Notes: generated from the sequence alone by a model not told the origin. A DNA stretch of 64,000 nucleotides from UBA4742 sp963785815 (GCA_963785815.1 CAWAWN010000002.1:558001-622000); one strand, 5' to 3'; positions 1 through 9,427 are shown, numbered from the stretch's first letter. Numbers and translations are program-made.

Positions 1-1
1 C

Positions 2-694
2 AAGGCCACGGTGAAGGTGTGGCCGCGGATGACCACCAGCCAGGCCTGGCGGCGGCTGCGCTCGCGCCGCGCCCTCGAAGCGCTCGGCGCCCCCGCCGAC
101 CTGGTCGACGCCTGGCTGCAGGCCGACGGCGACGGTGCCCTGGCCGACGAGGTGCGGGCCCGGTTCGAAGGGGTGCCGGCCCGGTACTCCCACGTGATCG
201 TGGACGAGGCCCAGGACCTGACCATCCCCCAGCTGCGGGCCGTGATGCGGCGGGCCGATGGCCTCACCCTGGTGGGCGACGACGCCCAGCGACGGCTCGG
301 CCACGGCATCGGCCTGCGCCGGGCGGCCGAGCTGCTGGAGGTGGACCTGGCCCAGATGGACACCGCCTACCGCATGTCGGCCGAGATCGCCGACTGGCTC
401 AACCGGTGGGCCACCGACCACGGCATCGACGCCGTGCCCCTGATCGGCATCCGGCCCACGGGCGTGGCCGTCCGGCGCCAGACCGACGGCCAGCAAGCCC
501 TGGCCGAGCTGGCCGGGCGCTGGGCCAACGTGGCCCGGATCACGCCCTCCGAGGTCTGGAGCCACAAGGGGGTGGAGTACGACGCGGTGGTGGTCGAGGC
601 CCGCGGCATGGATGCCCACGAGGTCTACCTGGCCGCCTCGCGGGCCGCGCACGAGCTGGTGGTGGTCGATCCGGACGCCGGACGAGCCGCCTGA
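2..694 (+). CDS. UvrD/HelD-type superfamily 1 helicase, C-terminal part (5' truncated by window edge)
   Basis: The frame is open from the first complete codon, so the gene begins outside the window; the first in-window start candidate is GTG at 11. About 230 residues are visible. The helicase motif II region reads VDEAQDLT near residue 65 (Walker B, DEAQ), followed by LVGDDAQRR (motif III-like), AYRMSAEIADWLNR (motif IV-like), SHKGVEYDAVVVEA (motif V-like) and YLAASRA (motif VI-like, usually YVALTRA). These motifs in this order are those of the ATP-dependent SF1 DNA/RNA-polymerase-associated helicases (UvrD, HelD). The Walker A segment lies upstream and cannot be seen, and the spacing is shorter than in classical UvrD, so HelD-like is the closest fit. 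Motif VI is divergent (AASRA). Substrate is unknown. Confidence 0.7.
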   Translation, partial: KATVKVWPRMTTSQAWRRLRSRRALEALGAPADLVDAWLQADGDGALADEVRARFEGVPARYSHVIVDEAQDLTIPQLRAVMRRADGLTLVGDDAQRRLGHGIGLRRAAELLEVDLAQMDTAYRMSAEIADWLNRWATDHGIDAVPLIGIRPTGVAVRRQTDGQQALAELAGRWANVARITPSEVWSHKGVEYDAVVVEARGMDAHEVYLAASRAAHELVVVDPDAGRAA

Positions 695-831
695 CAGCGG
701 CCGCTCAACGCGCTGGATCGACTACGTAGCGCGCGTGAAGGGGGCAGCTGCGCTAGACCTCACCTGACAGGATCTGCGGGGAGTGGGGACCGCCCGCGGA
801 CTCGGACCTTCCAGGGTTGGGGGAGATCGAG

Positions 832-1437
832 GTGGGCCAGGACTTGCCGAGAGCGCGCCGAGGGCGCCCGCCCAACGACGCCGACGCGCCCCGCGGCCCC
901 GACGAGGTGGTGGCCGCCGTGGTGGCCGCCGCGGTCGACGAGCTCGCCACCGGCGGGATCGCCGGGGTCACGGTGCGCCAGATCGCGGCCCGCGCCGGCG
1001 TGAACCCGGGCCTGGTCCACCGCTACATCGGCTCCAAGGTCGACCTGGTGCGCAGGGCGGTGGCCGCCGCCGGCCACGACCTCGACCGCCACCTGGACGA
1101 CGACCGATCCGGGCCGAACGACCAGGTGCTGGGCCAGGTCACGGCCCCCGAGTCGCTGGTGCGCTACGAGCAGCTCCTGGCTCACCTGGCGCTGGAGGAC
1201 CAGGACCTCGACGGCCTCGACCTCGGCTCGCAGCTGTGGGCCGAGACCGCCGGCGACACGGATCGGGCGCTCGACCGGACCGCACGCCTGCAGGCCGTGA
1301 GCATGGTCGCCCTCGACCTGGGATGGCGGCTGTTCCAGCCGCTGGTGTCCACGGCCACGCGGCTCGACCCCGGCCAGGAAGCGCAGGTGTGGGATCACCT
1401 GCCCGCCGTGCAAGCGGCGCTGTCGACCCAGCCATGA
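832..1437 (+). CDS. TetR/AcrR family transcriptional regulator (first of a tandem pair)
   Basis: A helix-turn-helix repressor of about 200 residues. The N-terminal DNA-binding domain is clear: a basic RRGRPP lead, then GIAGVTVRQIAARAGV followed by the recognition helix NPGLVHRYIGSK. The C-terminal half should bind a ligand but shows no recognisable signature. GTG at 832 is preferred over TTG at 817 because a GGGGGAG ribosome site sits about 7 bases ahead of it. The stop overlaps the ATG of a second TetR gene (ATGA), so the two are translationally coupled. The two N-terminal halves are strikingly alike, suggesting tandem duplication. Likely targets are the neighbouring lipid genes; this is inference from position only. 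Confidence 0.85.
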   Translation: MGQDLPRARRGRPPNDADAPRGPDEVVAAVVAAAVDELATGGIAGVTVRQIAARAGVNPGLVHRYIGSKVDLVRRAVAAAGHDLDRHLDDDRSGPNDQVLGQVTAPESLVRYEQLLAHLALEDQDLDGLDLGSQLWAETAGDTDRALDRTARLQAVSMVALDLGWRLFQPLVSTATRLDPGQEAQVWDHLPAVQAALSTQP

Positions 1438-2048
1438 CCCTCGACCACAGCGGACCGCAACCGCCCCGAGGCCGCCCACCCAAGGACGGACTGGCACCGC
1501 GGGGACCCGAGGCCGTCCGCCGAGCCGCTGTGGCCGCCGCCACCGAGCTGTTCGCCCGCCGCGGCCTGGCCGGGGTGTCGGTGCGAGAGGTGGCCGCCCA
1601 GGCCGGGGTCAACCCCGCGCTGGTCCACCGCTACGTGGGGGGCAAGGACCCGCTGCTGCGGGCCGTCCTGGCCGACCTGCTCGACCAGCTGCGGACCGAT
1701 CTGCCGGCCTTCGCCGAGCGGGCCGACCAGCCACTGCCCGAGTCCATGGCCGCCACCCTCGCCACCCACCAACGCATCGCGGCCCACCTGGTGATGGAGG
1801 GCCACGACATCGGCGACTACCAGTTCGACTTCCCGGTGATGGACCACATCGTGGCCGAGATCCAGCGGGTGCACGGCGTCGACGCGGCCACCGCCCGCCG
1901 ACGAGGCGCCCTCATCTACGCCCACGACCTGACCGTCCGCCTGCTCATGCCCGTCCTGCTGCGCGCCGCCGGGCTCGACCCCTCCGATGCCGACGACCTG
2001 CGGGCCGCGGCACGCCAGGTGAACCTGCGCCTCAGCGAGATCGGCTGA
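1434..2048 (+). CDS. TetR/AcrR family transcriptional regulator (second of a tandem pair)
   Basis: A 204-residue TetR-type regulator starting at ATG 1434, inside the last codons of the preceding TetR gene. Its N-terminus has the same layout as its neighbour: RGRPPKDG, a conserved APRGP step, then GLAGVSVREVAAQAGV and the recognition helix NPALVHRYVGGK. The C-terminal ligand domain diverges fully from its neighbour, which suggests an old duplication followed by change of effector. A hairpin follows just after the stop, shared with the convergent acyl-CoA dehydrogenase gene. A role in controlling that fatty-acid gene is plausible but not shown. Confidence 0.85.
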   Translation: MTLDHSGPQPPRGRPPKDGLAPRGPEAVRRAAVAAATELFARRGLAGVSVREVAAQAGVNPALVHRYVGGKDPLLRAVLADLLDQLRTDLPAFAERADQPLPESMAATLATHQRIAAHLVMEGHDIGDYQFDFPVMDHIVAEIQRVHGVDAATARRRGALIYAHDLTVRLLMPVLLRAAGLDPSDADDLRAAARQVNLRLSEIG

Positions 2049-2063
2049 GGCCCGGCCGCGGTT

Positions 2064-2083
2064 CGCCCCGGCGAGGCGGGGCG
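2064..2083. terminator. bidirectional hairpin between convergent genes
   Basis: CGCCCCG, a six-base GCGAGG loop and CGGGGCG form a perfect 7-bp GC stem lying in the 41-bp gap between two converging stop codons. There is no clear U tract, which is common in high-GC actinobacteria. Function as a shared terminator is inference. Confidence 0.45.
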
Positions 2084-2089
2084 CCCCCG

Positions 2090-3286
<1,197 letters not shown>

Positions 3287-3448
3287 GTTGGCCACGGTAG
3301 CCCTGCCAACCGGGCCGCACGTCGGTCGCTCGGACGGCCCGCCGACCCGGAGACGGCCCTTCACGTCGCCGGGGAATAGAGATAGCTTTTGCTTGTTTTG
3401 AAGGGGTGGCTGCGCAGCAGCCGTTCCGCCGAGACAGGGGGTCGCACC
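3287..3448. promoter_or_regulatory. divergent promoter region
   Basis: Intergenic gap between the acyl-CoA dehydrogenase (minus) and the SDR gene (plus). It contains a conspicuously AT-rich patch at about 3376-3402 (ATAGAGATAGC then TTTTGCTTGTTTTG) in otherwise GC-rich DNA, the expected place for two outward promoters. No precise -10/-35 pair can be assigned. Confidence 0.35.
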
Positions 3449-4135
3449 GTGGCCAGCGCCATCATCACCGGAGGATCGCAGGGCCTGGGTCGGGCCCTGG
3501 CCGCCACCCTGGCCCAGCTGGGCTGGCAGGTGGTCATCGACGCCCGCCACGCGGCCGAGCTGGATAAGGCCGCGGCCGAGCTGGGCGATCGGGGACTCGC
3601 CGTCGTGGGCGACATCACCGACGCCTCCCACCGGCGAGCCCTGGTCGAGGCGGCGGTGGCCCGGGGGCCCCTCGAGCTGGTGGTCAACAACGCCAGCACG
3701 TTGGGCCCGCTGCCCATGGCCCGCCTGGCCGACTACGACCTCGGTGGTTGGCGCCACGTGTTCGAGACCAACGTGGTGGCCCCGCTGTCGCTCATCCAGC
3801 TGGCGCTGCCGTCGCTGGCGCCCGGCGGGACGATCGTCAACCTCACCTCGGATGCCGGGGTGGAGGGATACGAGGGCTGGGGCGGCTACGGCGCCTCGAA
3901 GGCCGCGCTCGAGCACCTGAGCCGGGTGCTGGCCGCCGAGCACCCGGACCTGTCGGTCTACTGGGTGGACCCGGGCGACATGCGCACGGCCATGCACCAG
4001 GACGCGTTCCCCGGCCAGGACATCTCGGACCGCCCACCGGCGGCCGACAGCGTGCCGGGCCTGCTGGCCCTGATCCTGGGCGACTACCCCTCGGGCCGAT
4101 ACCAGGCCCACGACGTGGCGGAGGTGACGCCATGA
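3449..4135 (+). CDS. SDR family NAD(P)-dependent oxidoreductase
   Basis: A short-chain dehydrogenase/reductase of 228 residues. The Rossmann cofactor loop TGGSQGLGRAL is at the N-terminus, NNAS follows near residue 80, a Ser in LTSDAG precedes the catalytic YGASK motif (YxxxK) near residue 149, and VDPGDMRT follows. The classical catalytic Ser-Tyr-Lys set is therefore present. The GTG start is preceded by AGGGGGT. Its stop overlaps the ATG of the QueA-like gene (ATGA), so these two form a coupled unit, though no pathway link is obvious. Substrate unknown. Confidence 0.88.
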   Translation: MASAIITGGSQGLGRALAATLAQLGWQVVIDARHAAELDKAAAELGDRGLAVVGDITDASHRRALVEAAVARGPLELVVNNASTLGPLPMARLADYDLGGWRHVFETNVVAPLSLIQLALPSLAPGGTIVNLTSDAGVEGYEGWGGYGASKAALEHLSRVLAAEHPDLSVYWVDPGDMRTAMHQDAFPGQDISDRPPAADSVPGLLALILGDYPSGRYQAHDVAEVTP

Positions 4136-5454
4136 CCCAACTTGCGCCGGCTGCACCAGATGCACCAGATGCACCGGACCGCGCGACCACCCCGACCACC
4201 CCGACCAACCCGACCGGTTCGGGCGCGCTCGCTCCCGTGCCCGACACCGGGCAGGGGGCTCGGACCGCGGCGGCCGCCGCCGCCCACCGCCAGCTGCTGG
4301 CCCACCCGTCGCTCCCGCCGCTGCCCACCTCCAGCGTGCACTTCGACCTGCCGGCGGCCCTGGAGGCCTCCGAACCACCCGAGGCCCGAGGGACCGGCCG
4401 CGACGACGTGCGGCTGCTGGTGTCGGTGGGCACCGAGCCCCCGGTGCACGGCCGGTTCGTGGACCTCCCCGACTTCCTGGGCCCGGGCGATCTGATGGTG
4501 GTCAACACCTCGGCCACCATGGCCGCCTCGCTCGAGGCAGTGGAACCGGGCGGCCGCCGCCTGGAGGTGCACCTGTCCACCCGACTGCCGACGGGGCTGT
4601 GGCTGGTCGAGATCCGTGAGCCCGATGCGCGGGCCACCCGGCCCGACTTCGACGACCACGCCGACGCCACGTTCGGTCTGGCCGGCGGGGCATCGGTGCG
4701 CATCCTGGCCCGCTACCGGGGGTCGAGGCGGCTGTGGCTGGCCGTGTTCGACACCGGCCCGCTCACCCTCGACCAGCTGCTGGCCCGGTTCGGGCGCCCG
4801 ATCCGCTACGGACACGTCCCCCACGACTGGCCGCTGTCGGCCTACCAGACGGTGTTCGGCGCCGTCCCGGGCAGCGCCGAGATGCCCAGCGCCTCTCGCC
4901 CCTTCACGCCCGAGGTGGTCGAGCGGCTCATCGCCGCCGGCGTGGAGGTGGCCAGCGTCGTGCTGCACACGGGCGTGTCGTCGCTGGAGGGCGGCGAGCG
5001 CCCCTACCCCGAGTGGTTCGAGGTGCCGGCGGCCACGGCCGAGCGCATCAACGCCGTGCGCCGCGCCGGCGGACGGGTGGTGGCCATCGGCACCACGGTG
5101 GTGCGGGCCGTGGAGAGCTCGTGGCGGCCCGATGGGCTGGCCCACGCCCGCTCGGGCTGGACCGACCTGGTGGTGACCCCCGACCGCGGCGTGCACCTGG
5201 TGGACGGCCTGCTGACCGGGTGGCACGAGCCCGAGGCGTCGCACCTGCTGATGCTCGAGGCCGTGGCCGGCCCCGAGGCGTTGCAGCTGGCCTACGCCGC
5301 GGCGGTGGCGCAGGGCTACCTGTGGCACGAGTTCGGCGACACCCACCTGATCCTGGAGGCCCGGTCGCACCCGGACGCCGGCACCAGCACCTACCGCAGC
5401 CCCGACCCCGGCACCGAGCGCAGCTCCGACCGCCGCACCGACGAGTCGAGTTGA
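4132..5454 (+). CDS. QueA-family S-adenosylmethionine:tRNA ribosyltransferase-isomerase-like protein
   Basis: A 440-residue protein matching QueA, which transfers the ribosyl part of SAM to 7-aminomethyl-deazaguanine in tRNA. Recognisable blocks: FVDLPDFLGPGDLMVVNTSATM near residue 110, AYQTVFGAVPGSAEMPSASRPFT, the VVLHTGVSS stretch, VVAIGTTVVRAVES and VDGLLTGWHEPEASHLLMLEA, then the GYLWHEFGDTHLIL ending. Several positions differ from classical QueA (LHTGVSSLEGG in place of LHVGxGTFxPV), so it may be a paralogue with another role. The first ~60 residues are low-complexity Ala/Pro/Thr repeats (APDAPDAP, TPTTPTNPT) not part of the fold. No other queuosine genes are nearby. Confidence 0.75.
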   Translation: MTQLAPAAPDAPDAPDRATTPTTPTNPTGSGALAPVPDTGQGARTAAAAAAHRQLLAHPSLPPLPTSSVHFDLPAALEASEPPEARGTGRDDVRLLVSVGTEPPVHGRFVDLPDFLGPGDLMVVNTSATMAASLEAVEPGGRRLEVHLSTRLPTGLWLVEIREPDARATRPDFDDHADATFGLAGGASVRILARYRGSRRLWLAVFDTGPLTLDQLLARFGRPIRYGHVPHDWPLSAYQTVFGAVPGSAEMPSASRPFTPEVVERLIAAGVEVASVVLHTGVSSLEGGERPYPEWFEVPAATAERINAVRRAGGRVVAIGTTVVRAVESSWRPDGLAHARSGWTDLVVTPDRGVHLVDGLLTGWHEPEASHLLMLEAVAGPEALQLAYAAAVAQGYLWHEFGDTHLILEARSHPDAGTSTYRSPDPGTERSSDRRTDESS

Positions 5455-5460
5455 GCTGAC

Positions 5461-6108
5461 GTGGAGCAGGCACCCTCCATCTCCGACAGCCGACGCAGCG
5501 TCATCGATGCGCTCAAGCACCGGGGCGAGGCCGACGTGGACGAGCTGGCCGACGACCTGGGCATGACCCCGGCCGGCGTCCGCCAGCACCTGGCCACGCT
5601 GAGCCAGGAAGGACTGGTGACCAGCCACGAGGTGCCCCGGGTCGACGGCAGCCGGGGGCGCCGGCGCCGGCGCTACGCCCTGAGCCCGCGCAGCGAGCCC
5701 CTGTTCCCCAAGGCCTACGACGAGCTGGCCAACGACCTGCTGCGCCACGCGTCCGACGAGGACGCCACCCTGGTCGAGCGGATCTTCGTGCGCCGCCGCG
5801 ACGGGCGCATCGCCAACGCCACCGCCCGGCTGGCCGACCGGCCCACGCTCGAGGCCAAGGTGGCCGAGCTGGCCGCCATCCTCGACGACGACGGGTACCT
5901 GGCCGAATGGGAGGTGCTGGACCACGGTCGCTTCCGCATCACCGAGCACAACTGCGCCATCCTGGCCGTGGCCAGCCACCACCCCGACGCCTGCCGCAGC
6001 GAGATCGAGTTCCTGCAGGCCGTGCTGCCCGAGGCGACCGTCGAGCGCGTGTCGCACATCGTGGCCGGCGCCCACCAGTGCGCCTACCTGGTCACCCCCA
6101 CGACGTGA
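5461..6108 (+). CDS. SufR-like winged-helix transcriptional regulator
   Basis: A 215-residue regulator. Residues 10-60 form a winged helix (VDELADDLGMTPAGVRQHLATLSQEG) followed by a basic loop RGRRRRRY. The C-terminal half resembles SufR, the Fe-S-sensing repressor of the suf operon: cysteines occur in EHNCAIL, then DACRSE 12 residues later, then HQCAYL 28 residues further. SufR proteins normally place another Cys about midway in that last gap; here the equivalent position is Ala. A three-Cys cluster could still bind Fe-S. The GTG start is six bases after the QueA-like stop. No suf genes are in the window, so the target is unknown. Confidence 0.75.
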   Translation: MEQAPSISDSRRSVIDALKHRGEADVDELADDLGMTPAGVRQHLATLSQEGLVTSHEVPRVDGSRGRRRRRYALSPRSEPLFPKAYDELANDLLRHASDEDATLVERIFVRRRDGRIANATARLADRPTLEAKVAELAAILDDDGYLAEWEVLDHGRFRITEHNCAILAVASHHPDACRSEIEFLQAVLPEATVERVSHIVAGAHQCAYLVTPTT

Positions 6109-6125
6109 CCCGAGGGATGCCCGCG

Positions 6126-7238
6126 TCAGGCCAACATGGCCTCCAAGAGCGTGCGGTGCATGATCAGGTCGTCCGGGTCGTCGGGCATCTCGGCCTCGCC
6201 GAAGTGGATCGACCGCTGCTGCACCCGGCTCATCACGATGCCGTGGCGGATGGCGGCGTAGACCAGGTAGAAGTCCAGGTGGCGCGGGGTGTGGCCGCTG
6301 GCCGCCTCGTAGCTGGCGGCCACGTCGTCCACCTGCATGAAGTCCGGCATGCCGGGCAGCTCCAGCTTGGCCGTCAGGTCCTCGAAGAACTGGTGCAGGA
6401 AGATCATCCAGGCGAGGTCCATCTCGCGCGGAGCCAGGCCCACCATCTCCCAGTCGAGCACCGCCACCGGCTCGAAGTCGCGGTAGAGCATGTTGCCGAT
6501 GCGCGAGTCGCCCCAGCTGAGCACGGTGGGCCCCTCGTCGGTTGGCCAGTGATCCTCGAGCCAGGCGAACCCCCGCTCGATGAGGGGTTGCGGTCGATCC
6601 CCGGCCACCCATCGGTAGTAGTCCTGCTGGTCGGCGACGTGGCGCCGCAGGTGCGTCGACTCGGGCCGATCCAGCTCGAGGAAGCCCAGGTCGGTGGTGG
6701 CCGGCTCGAGCGAGTGGATCTCGGCCAGCACCCGGGCGGAGGACTCCTGGAGTCGGGCCTGGTCGGCCGGTGCGGCGTCGTACACCCAGCTGTCGCCGAA
6801 GTTGTAGGGCATGACGTCGGGCGGCACCTCGCCCTCCACGCGCTCCATGACGAAGAACGGTGAGCCCACCGCCGCCGCGTCGGGCTCGAACCAGGGCGCA
6901 GCCGGCACCGGTGCCGCCGTCTCGGCCGCCACCAGGCGCATGATGCGGAACTGCTTGTCGAAGTCGTAGGTCGGGAACACCGGCACGGCCGAGGCCTCGG
7001 GCGCCAGCCGGGCCACGTACGGACGGGTGGTCCGCGCCCCGTCGGCGGTGGCCTCCAGGTCGAACAGCACGGTCTCGCTCGACATGCCGTTGTGCTCGGG
7101 GGTGCGCAGGCTCGTCACCACGGGGTCGGCGCCGGGCTGGAGCTGGCTCACCAGCCACGCCTGCAGGCGACGTCGCAGCTCGTCGGGGTCGCGGGTGGTG
7201 GTCTGCGGTCGGTCGATGTCGGTCGACGGGTCGGTCAT
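6126..7238 (-). CDS. aminoglycoside-phosphotransferase-fold kinase (phosphotransferase family protein)
   Basis: 370 residues of the APH/choline-kinase fold. The catalytic loop is seen as LSWGDSRIGNMLY (HGDxxxxN-like with Trp-Gly-Asp in place of His-Gly-Asp) and the metal-binding motif as VLDWEMVGLAPREMDLAW. Proteins of this subtype commonly sit with acyl-CoA dehydrogenases and enoyl-CoA hydratases in actinobacteria, and here the gene diverges from a crotonase with a KstR-like operator between them. That context favours a role in lipid metabolism rather than antibiotic resistance. The N-terminal ~25 residues are polar. Substrate unknown. Confidence 0.8.
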   Translation of the reverse strand: MTDPSTDIDRPQTTTRDPDELRRRLQAWLVSQLQPGADPVVTSLRTPEHNGMSSETVLFDLEATADGARTTRPYVARLAPEASAVPVFPTYDFDKQFRIMRLVAAETAAPVPAAPWFEPDAAAVGSPFFVMERVEGEVPPDVMPYNFGDSWVYDAAPADQARLQESSARVLAEIHSLEPATTDLGFLELDRPESTHLRRHVADQQDYYRWVAGDRPQPLIERGFAWLEDHWPTDEGPTVLSWGDSRIGNMLYRDFEPVAVLDWEMVGLAPREMDLAWMIFLHQFFEDLTAKLELPGMPDFMQVDDVAASYEAASGHTPRHLDFYLVYAAIRHGIVMSRVQQRSIHFGEAEMPDDPDDLIMHRTLLEAMLA

Positions 7239-7299
7239 GGGTCCCCCTGAGCTGTCCCTCCGCTGATCACCAGCTGTCCCCTCGGGTCGGCACCCTACT

Positions 7300-7311
7300 A
7301 GAACGTGTTCT
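7300..7311. promoter_or_regulatory. KstR-like palindromic operator
   Basis: AGAAC-GT-GTTCT is a perfect inverted repeat with a 2-bp spacer, lying 61 bp from the phosphotransferase start and 53 bp from the crotonase start. It matches the general form AAC-nn-GTT known for KstR-type TetR repressors of lipid and sterol catabolism. Binding here is inference. Confidence 0.55.
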
Positions 7312-7364
7312 TGTTCAGCGGAGGGAGGCGTGCTCTACTCCCCCCGACGACCAAGGGGGAGCAC

Positions 7365-8204
7365 GTGAGCTATTCGGTGATCATCGTGGACGAACCGGCC
7401 GAGGGGGTGCGCCGGATCACGCTCGACCGGCCGGAGAAGCGCAACGCCCTCAACCACGCGCTGCGCGGCGAGCTGCTCGACGCCCTGCGCCAGGCCGACG
7501 CCGATCCGACCCAGAAGGTGAGCATCGTGCGGGGCGGGGGCACCTGCTTCTCGGCCGGCTACGACCTGGGCGGCGGCAACGAGGGCCTGGACATGCCGTA
7601 CTACACCCCCGGTGGCGACGGGCAGTGGCCCCGCCACGTGACCGAGGGGTGGATGAGCATCTGGGACCTGGCCAAGCCGGTGATCGCCCAGGTCCACGGC
7701 TACTGCCTGGCCGGCGGCAGCGAGCTGGCCACCGGCTGCGACCTGGTCTACGTGGCCGACGACGCCAAGATGGGTTATCCGGCGGTGCGCTTCGGCACGC
7801 CCGACATGCAGTTCCACGCCTGGTTCCTGGGCATGCGGGCGGCCATGGAGATGATGGTCACGGGCGACTCCATCTCGGGCACCGAGGCGGTGCGCCTGGG
7901 GTGGGCCAACCGGTCGTTCCCGGCCGACGAGCTCGACGACCGGGTGGTCGAGATCGCCCGGCGCATCGCCCTGGTGCCCTCCGACATCGTGCAGCTCAAC
8001 AAGCGCACGGTGCACCGGTCCATGGAGGTCATGGGCCTGCGCACCGCCATCCGCAACGGCACCGAGCTGTGCGCCCTGGCCACCCGCCAGGACAGCTTCC
8101 GCAGGTTCATCGAGGAGGAGCTGCCCAAGGGCCTGACCCAGGCGCTCCAGGACCGCGATGCCCCCTTCGGTGACTACCGCACCACCGAACCCCACCTCTC
8201 CTGA
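7365..8204 (+). CDS. enoyl-CoA hydratase/isomerase (crotonase) family protein
   Basis: 279 residues, crotonase fold. Family features in order: DRPEKRNALN near residue 25, FSAGYDL (oxyanion-hole region) near 66, and YCLAGGSELATGCDLV (second oxyanion-hole segment) near 115, then GYPAVRFGTP. A usual catalytic Glu position is held by a region reading VRFGTPDMQFHAW, so the exact reaction (hydration, isomerisation or hydrolysis) is uncertain. GTG 7365 is preceded by AAGGGGGA four bases away. It lies downstream of a KstR-like palindrome and opposite a phosphotransferase gene, suggesting co-regulation as a lipid catabolism pair. Confidence 0.88.
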   Translation: MSYSVIIVDEPAEGVRRITLDRPEKRNALNHALRGELLDALRQADADPTQKVSIVRGGGTCFSAGYDLGGGNEGLDMPYYTPGGDGQWPRHVTEGWMSIWDLAKPVIAQVHGYCLAGGSELATGCDLVYVADDAKMGYPAVRFGTPDMQFHAWFLGMRAAMEMMVTGDSISGTEAVRLGWANRSFPADELDDRVVEIARRIALVPSDIVQLNKRTVHRSMEVMGLRTAIRNGTELCALATRQDSFRRFIEEELPKGLTQALQDRDAPFGDYRTTEPHLS

Positions 8205-8216
8205 CCCCATCCCCCC

Positions 8217-8329
8217 ACCCGTGCGGCGGCAACCACATGGCCAGGAGACAACTCAGTGCCGCCGCTCGCGCCCGTCAACCCGTGCGGCGGCAACCACATG
8301 GCCAGGAGACAACTCAGTGCCGCCGCTCG
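8217..8329. repeat. two 52-bp direct copies, each with an internal 9-bp inverted repeat
   Basis: An identical 52-bp stretch occurs at 8217-8268 and 8278-8329 (offset 61 bp). Each copy contains GCGGCGGCA and its exact reverse complement TGCCGCCGC separated by 24 bases, so tandem hairpins can form. The copies fill the gap between a plus-strand crotonase and the converging MTHFR-like gene. They may act as a double bidirectional terminator or be a repetitive element. Confidence 0.8.
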
Positions 8330-8336
8330 GGACGCG

Positions 8337-9125
8337 TCAGCGGCGGTGGTGGTGGCCGGAGGCCTCGAGGCGGGCCGCCACCTCGCGGTAGCGCGACACG
8401 GGGACCAGGTGCACGCCGTCGAACGCCCCCGAGGCCTCGATGGCTTCGAGCTGGGTGCAGGCCAGCTCGACCCCGCAGCCCGGGTCGCGCTCGAGCTGGT
8501 CGAGGATGGACGGCGGGATGTGCAGCTCCCCGATCTGGTCGGCGATGCGTTTGGCCATGGCCGGGCTGGCCAGCACCAGCACGCCGGCGTACACCGGGCC
8601 GTCGAAGTCGAGCGCCTGGCGCCAGGCCACCAGGGCATCGGCGTCGAACGACATCTGCACGAACAGGAAGTCGGCGTCGCGCTTGAACTCGGCCAGCGGC
8701 CCCAGCCGGGTGGTGGCCCCGACCCGGAAGGGCGGGTGCCCGGCGAAGCGGTCGGTGGACCCGAACGTGCGGATCTCCTCCACCATGGCGCGCACGCCCA
8801 GGCCGGGCGGGTCGTCCGGGCCACGATCGCCGGCCACCAGCAGGAACTGGTCGACGCCGTAGGCCGCGGCGGTGAGCAGATCGCGGCGCAGGCCGAGCCG
8901 GTTGCGGTCGCGACCGTTGAGGCAGGCGATGGAGCGACCGCCCATGGCCGCCACCTCGTGGGCCACGGCCACGCTCGACACCGTGGCCCGGCCCAGGTGG
9001 TTGTCGGGGATCAGGAAGGCCGAGGCCACCTCCGACAGCACCCCGATCTGGTGGCGGACGTGCACCAGGTCGGGTCGGGTGGGGGGCTCGACCTCGCACA
9101 CCACCTCGAAGTGCTCGCCGGTCAC
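8337..9125 (-). CDS. methylenetetrahydrofolate reductase-like protein
   Basis: 262 residues resembling the TIM-barrel of methylenetetrahydrofolate reductase (MetF) and its short actinobacterial relatives. It opens FEVVCEVEPP, where family members carry the catalytic Glu, then IPDNHLGRATVSSVAVA, and has FLLVAGDRGPDD near residue 100, FKRDADFLFVQMSFDAD and VYAGVLVLASPAMA near 185. FAD and a folate-type substrate are expected but not proven. GTG 9125 is the only reasonable start because upstream codons lack coding bias. Its 3' end abuts the tandem hairpin repeat. Confidence 0.72.
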   Translation of the reverse strand: MTGEHFEVVCEVEPPTRPDLVHVRHQIGVLSEVASAFLIPDNHLGRATVSSVAVAHEVAAMGGRSIACLNGRDRNRLGLRRDLLTAAAYGVDQFLLVAGDRGPDDPPGLGVRAMVEEIRTFGSTDRFAGHPPFRVGATTRLGPLAEFKRDADFLFVQMSFDADALVAWRQALDFDGPVYAGVLVLASPAMAKRIADQIGELHIPPSILDQLERDPGCGVELACTQLEAIEASGAFDGVHLVPVSRYREVAARLEASGHHHRR

Positions 9126-9181
9126 CGTCGGTCCGCCGCTGCATCCATGGCCGGGGAGGCTACCGGGCGGCGCGGCCGGGT

Positions 9182-9427
9182 TCAGCGGCCGATGCGGGGA
9201 CCGCCGGGAGGGTCGCCGGTGAGCACCGTGACGAGCAGGAACACCGCACCGGCCCCGATCAGGAAGAGCATCAGGACCGGGAACGACCCGGCCAGGGCCA
9301 CGCTCACCGCCACCACCACGACCGCCCAGGCCACCGTGAACGCCCAGCCCTGCCAGGACGTGGGCCTCCAGCCCCACCCCGCGTATCGCTTGGGCCCGAA
9401 CCACGCCGTCGAAGTCATCCGCTGCAT
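9182..9427 (-). CDS. small two-span membrane protein
   Basis: 81 residues with no recognisable family. Two hydrophobic segments are evident: roughly residues 28-46 (WAFTVAWAVVVVAVSVALAG) and 49-67 (PVLMLFLIGAGAVFLLVTVL), with a Trp-rich basic N-terminus (GPKRYAGWGWRP). Upstream lies a 10-bp palindrome shared with the divergent HAD gene. Coding bias is consistent with a real gene. Confidence 0.6.
   Translation of the reverse strand: MQRMTSTAWFGPKRYAGWGWRPTSWQGWAFTVAWAVVVVAVSVALAGSFPVLMLFLIGAGAVFLLVTVLTGDPPGGPRIGR

Noticed and set aside
4084..7158. Long minus-strand open frame of about 1000 codons
   Set aside because: It lies opposite well-recognised genes and reflects high-GC shadow frames.
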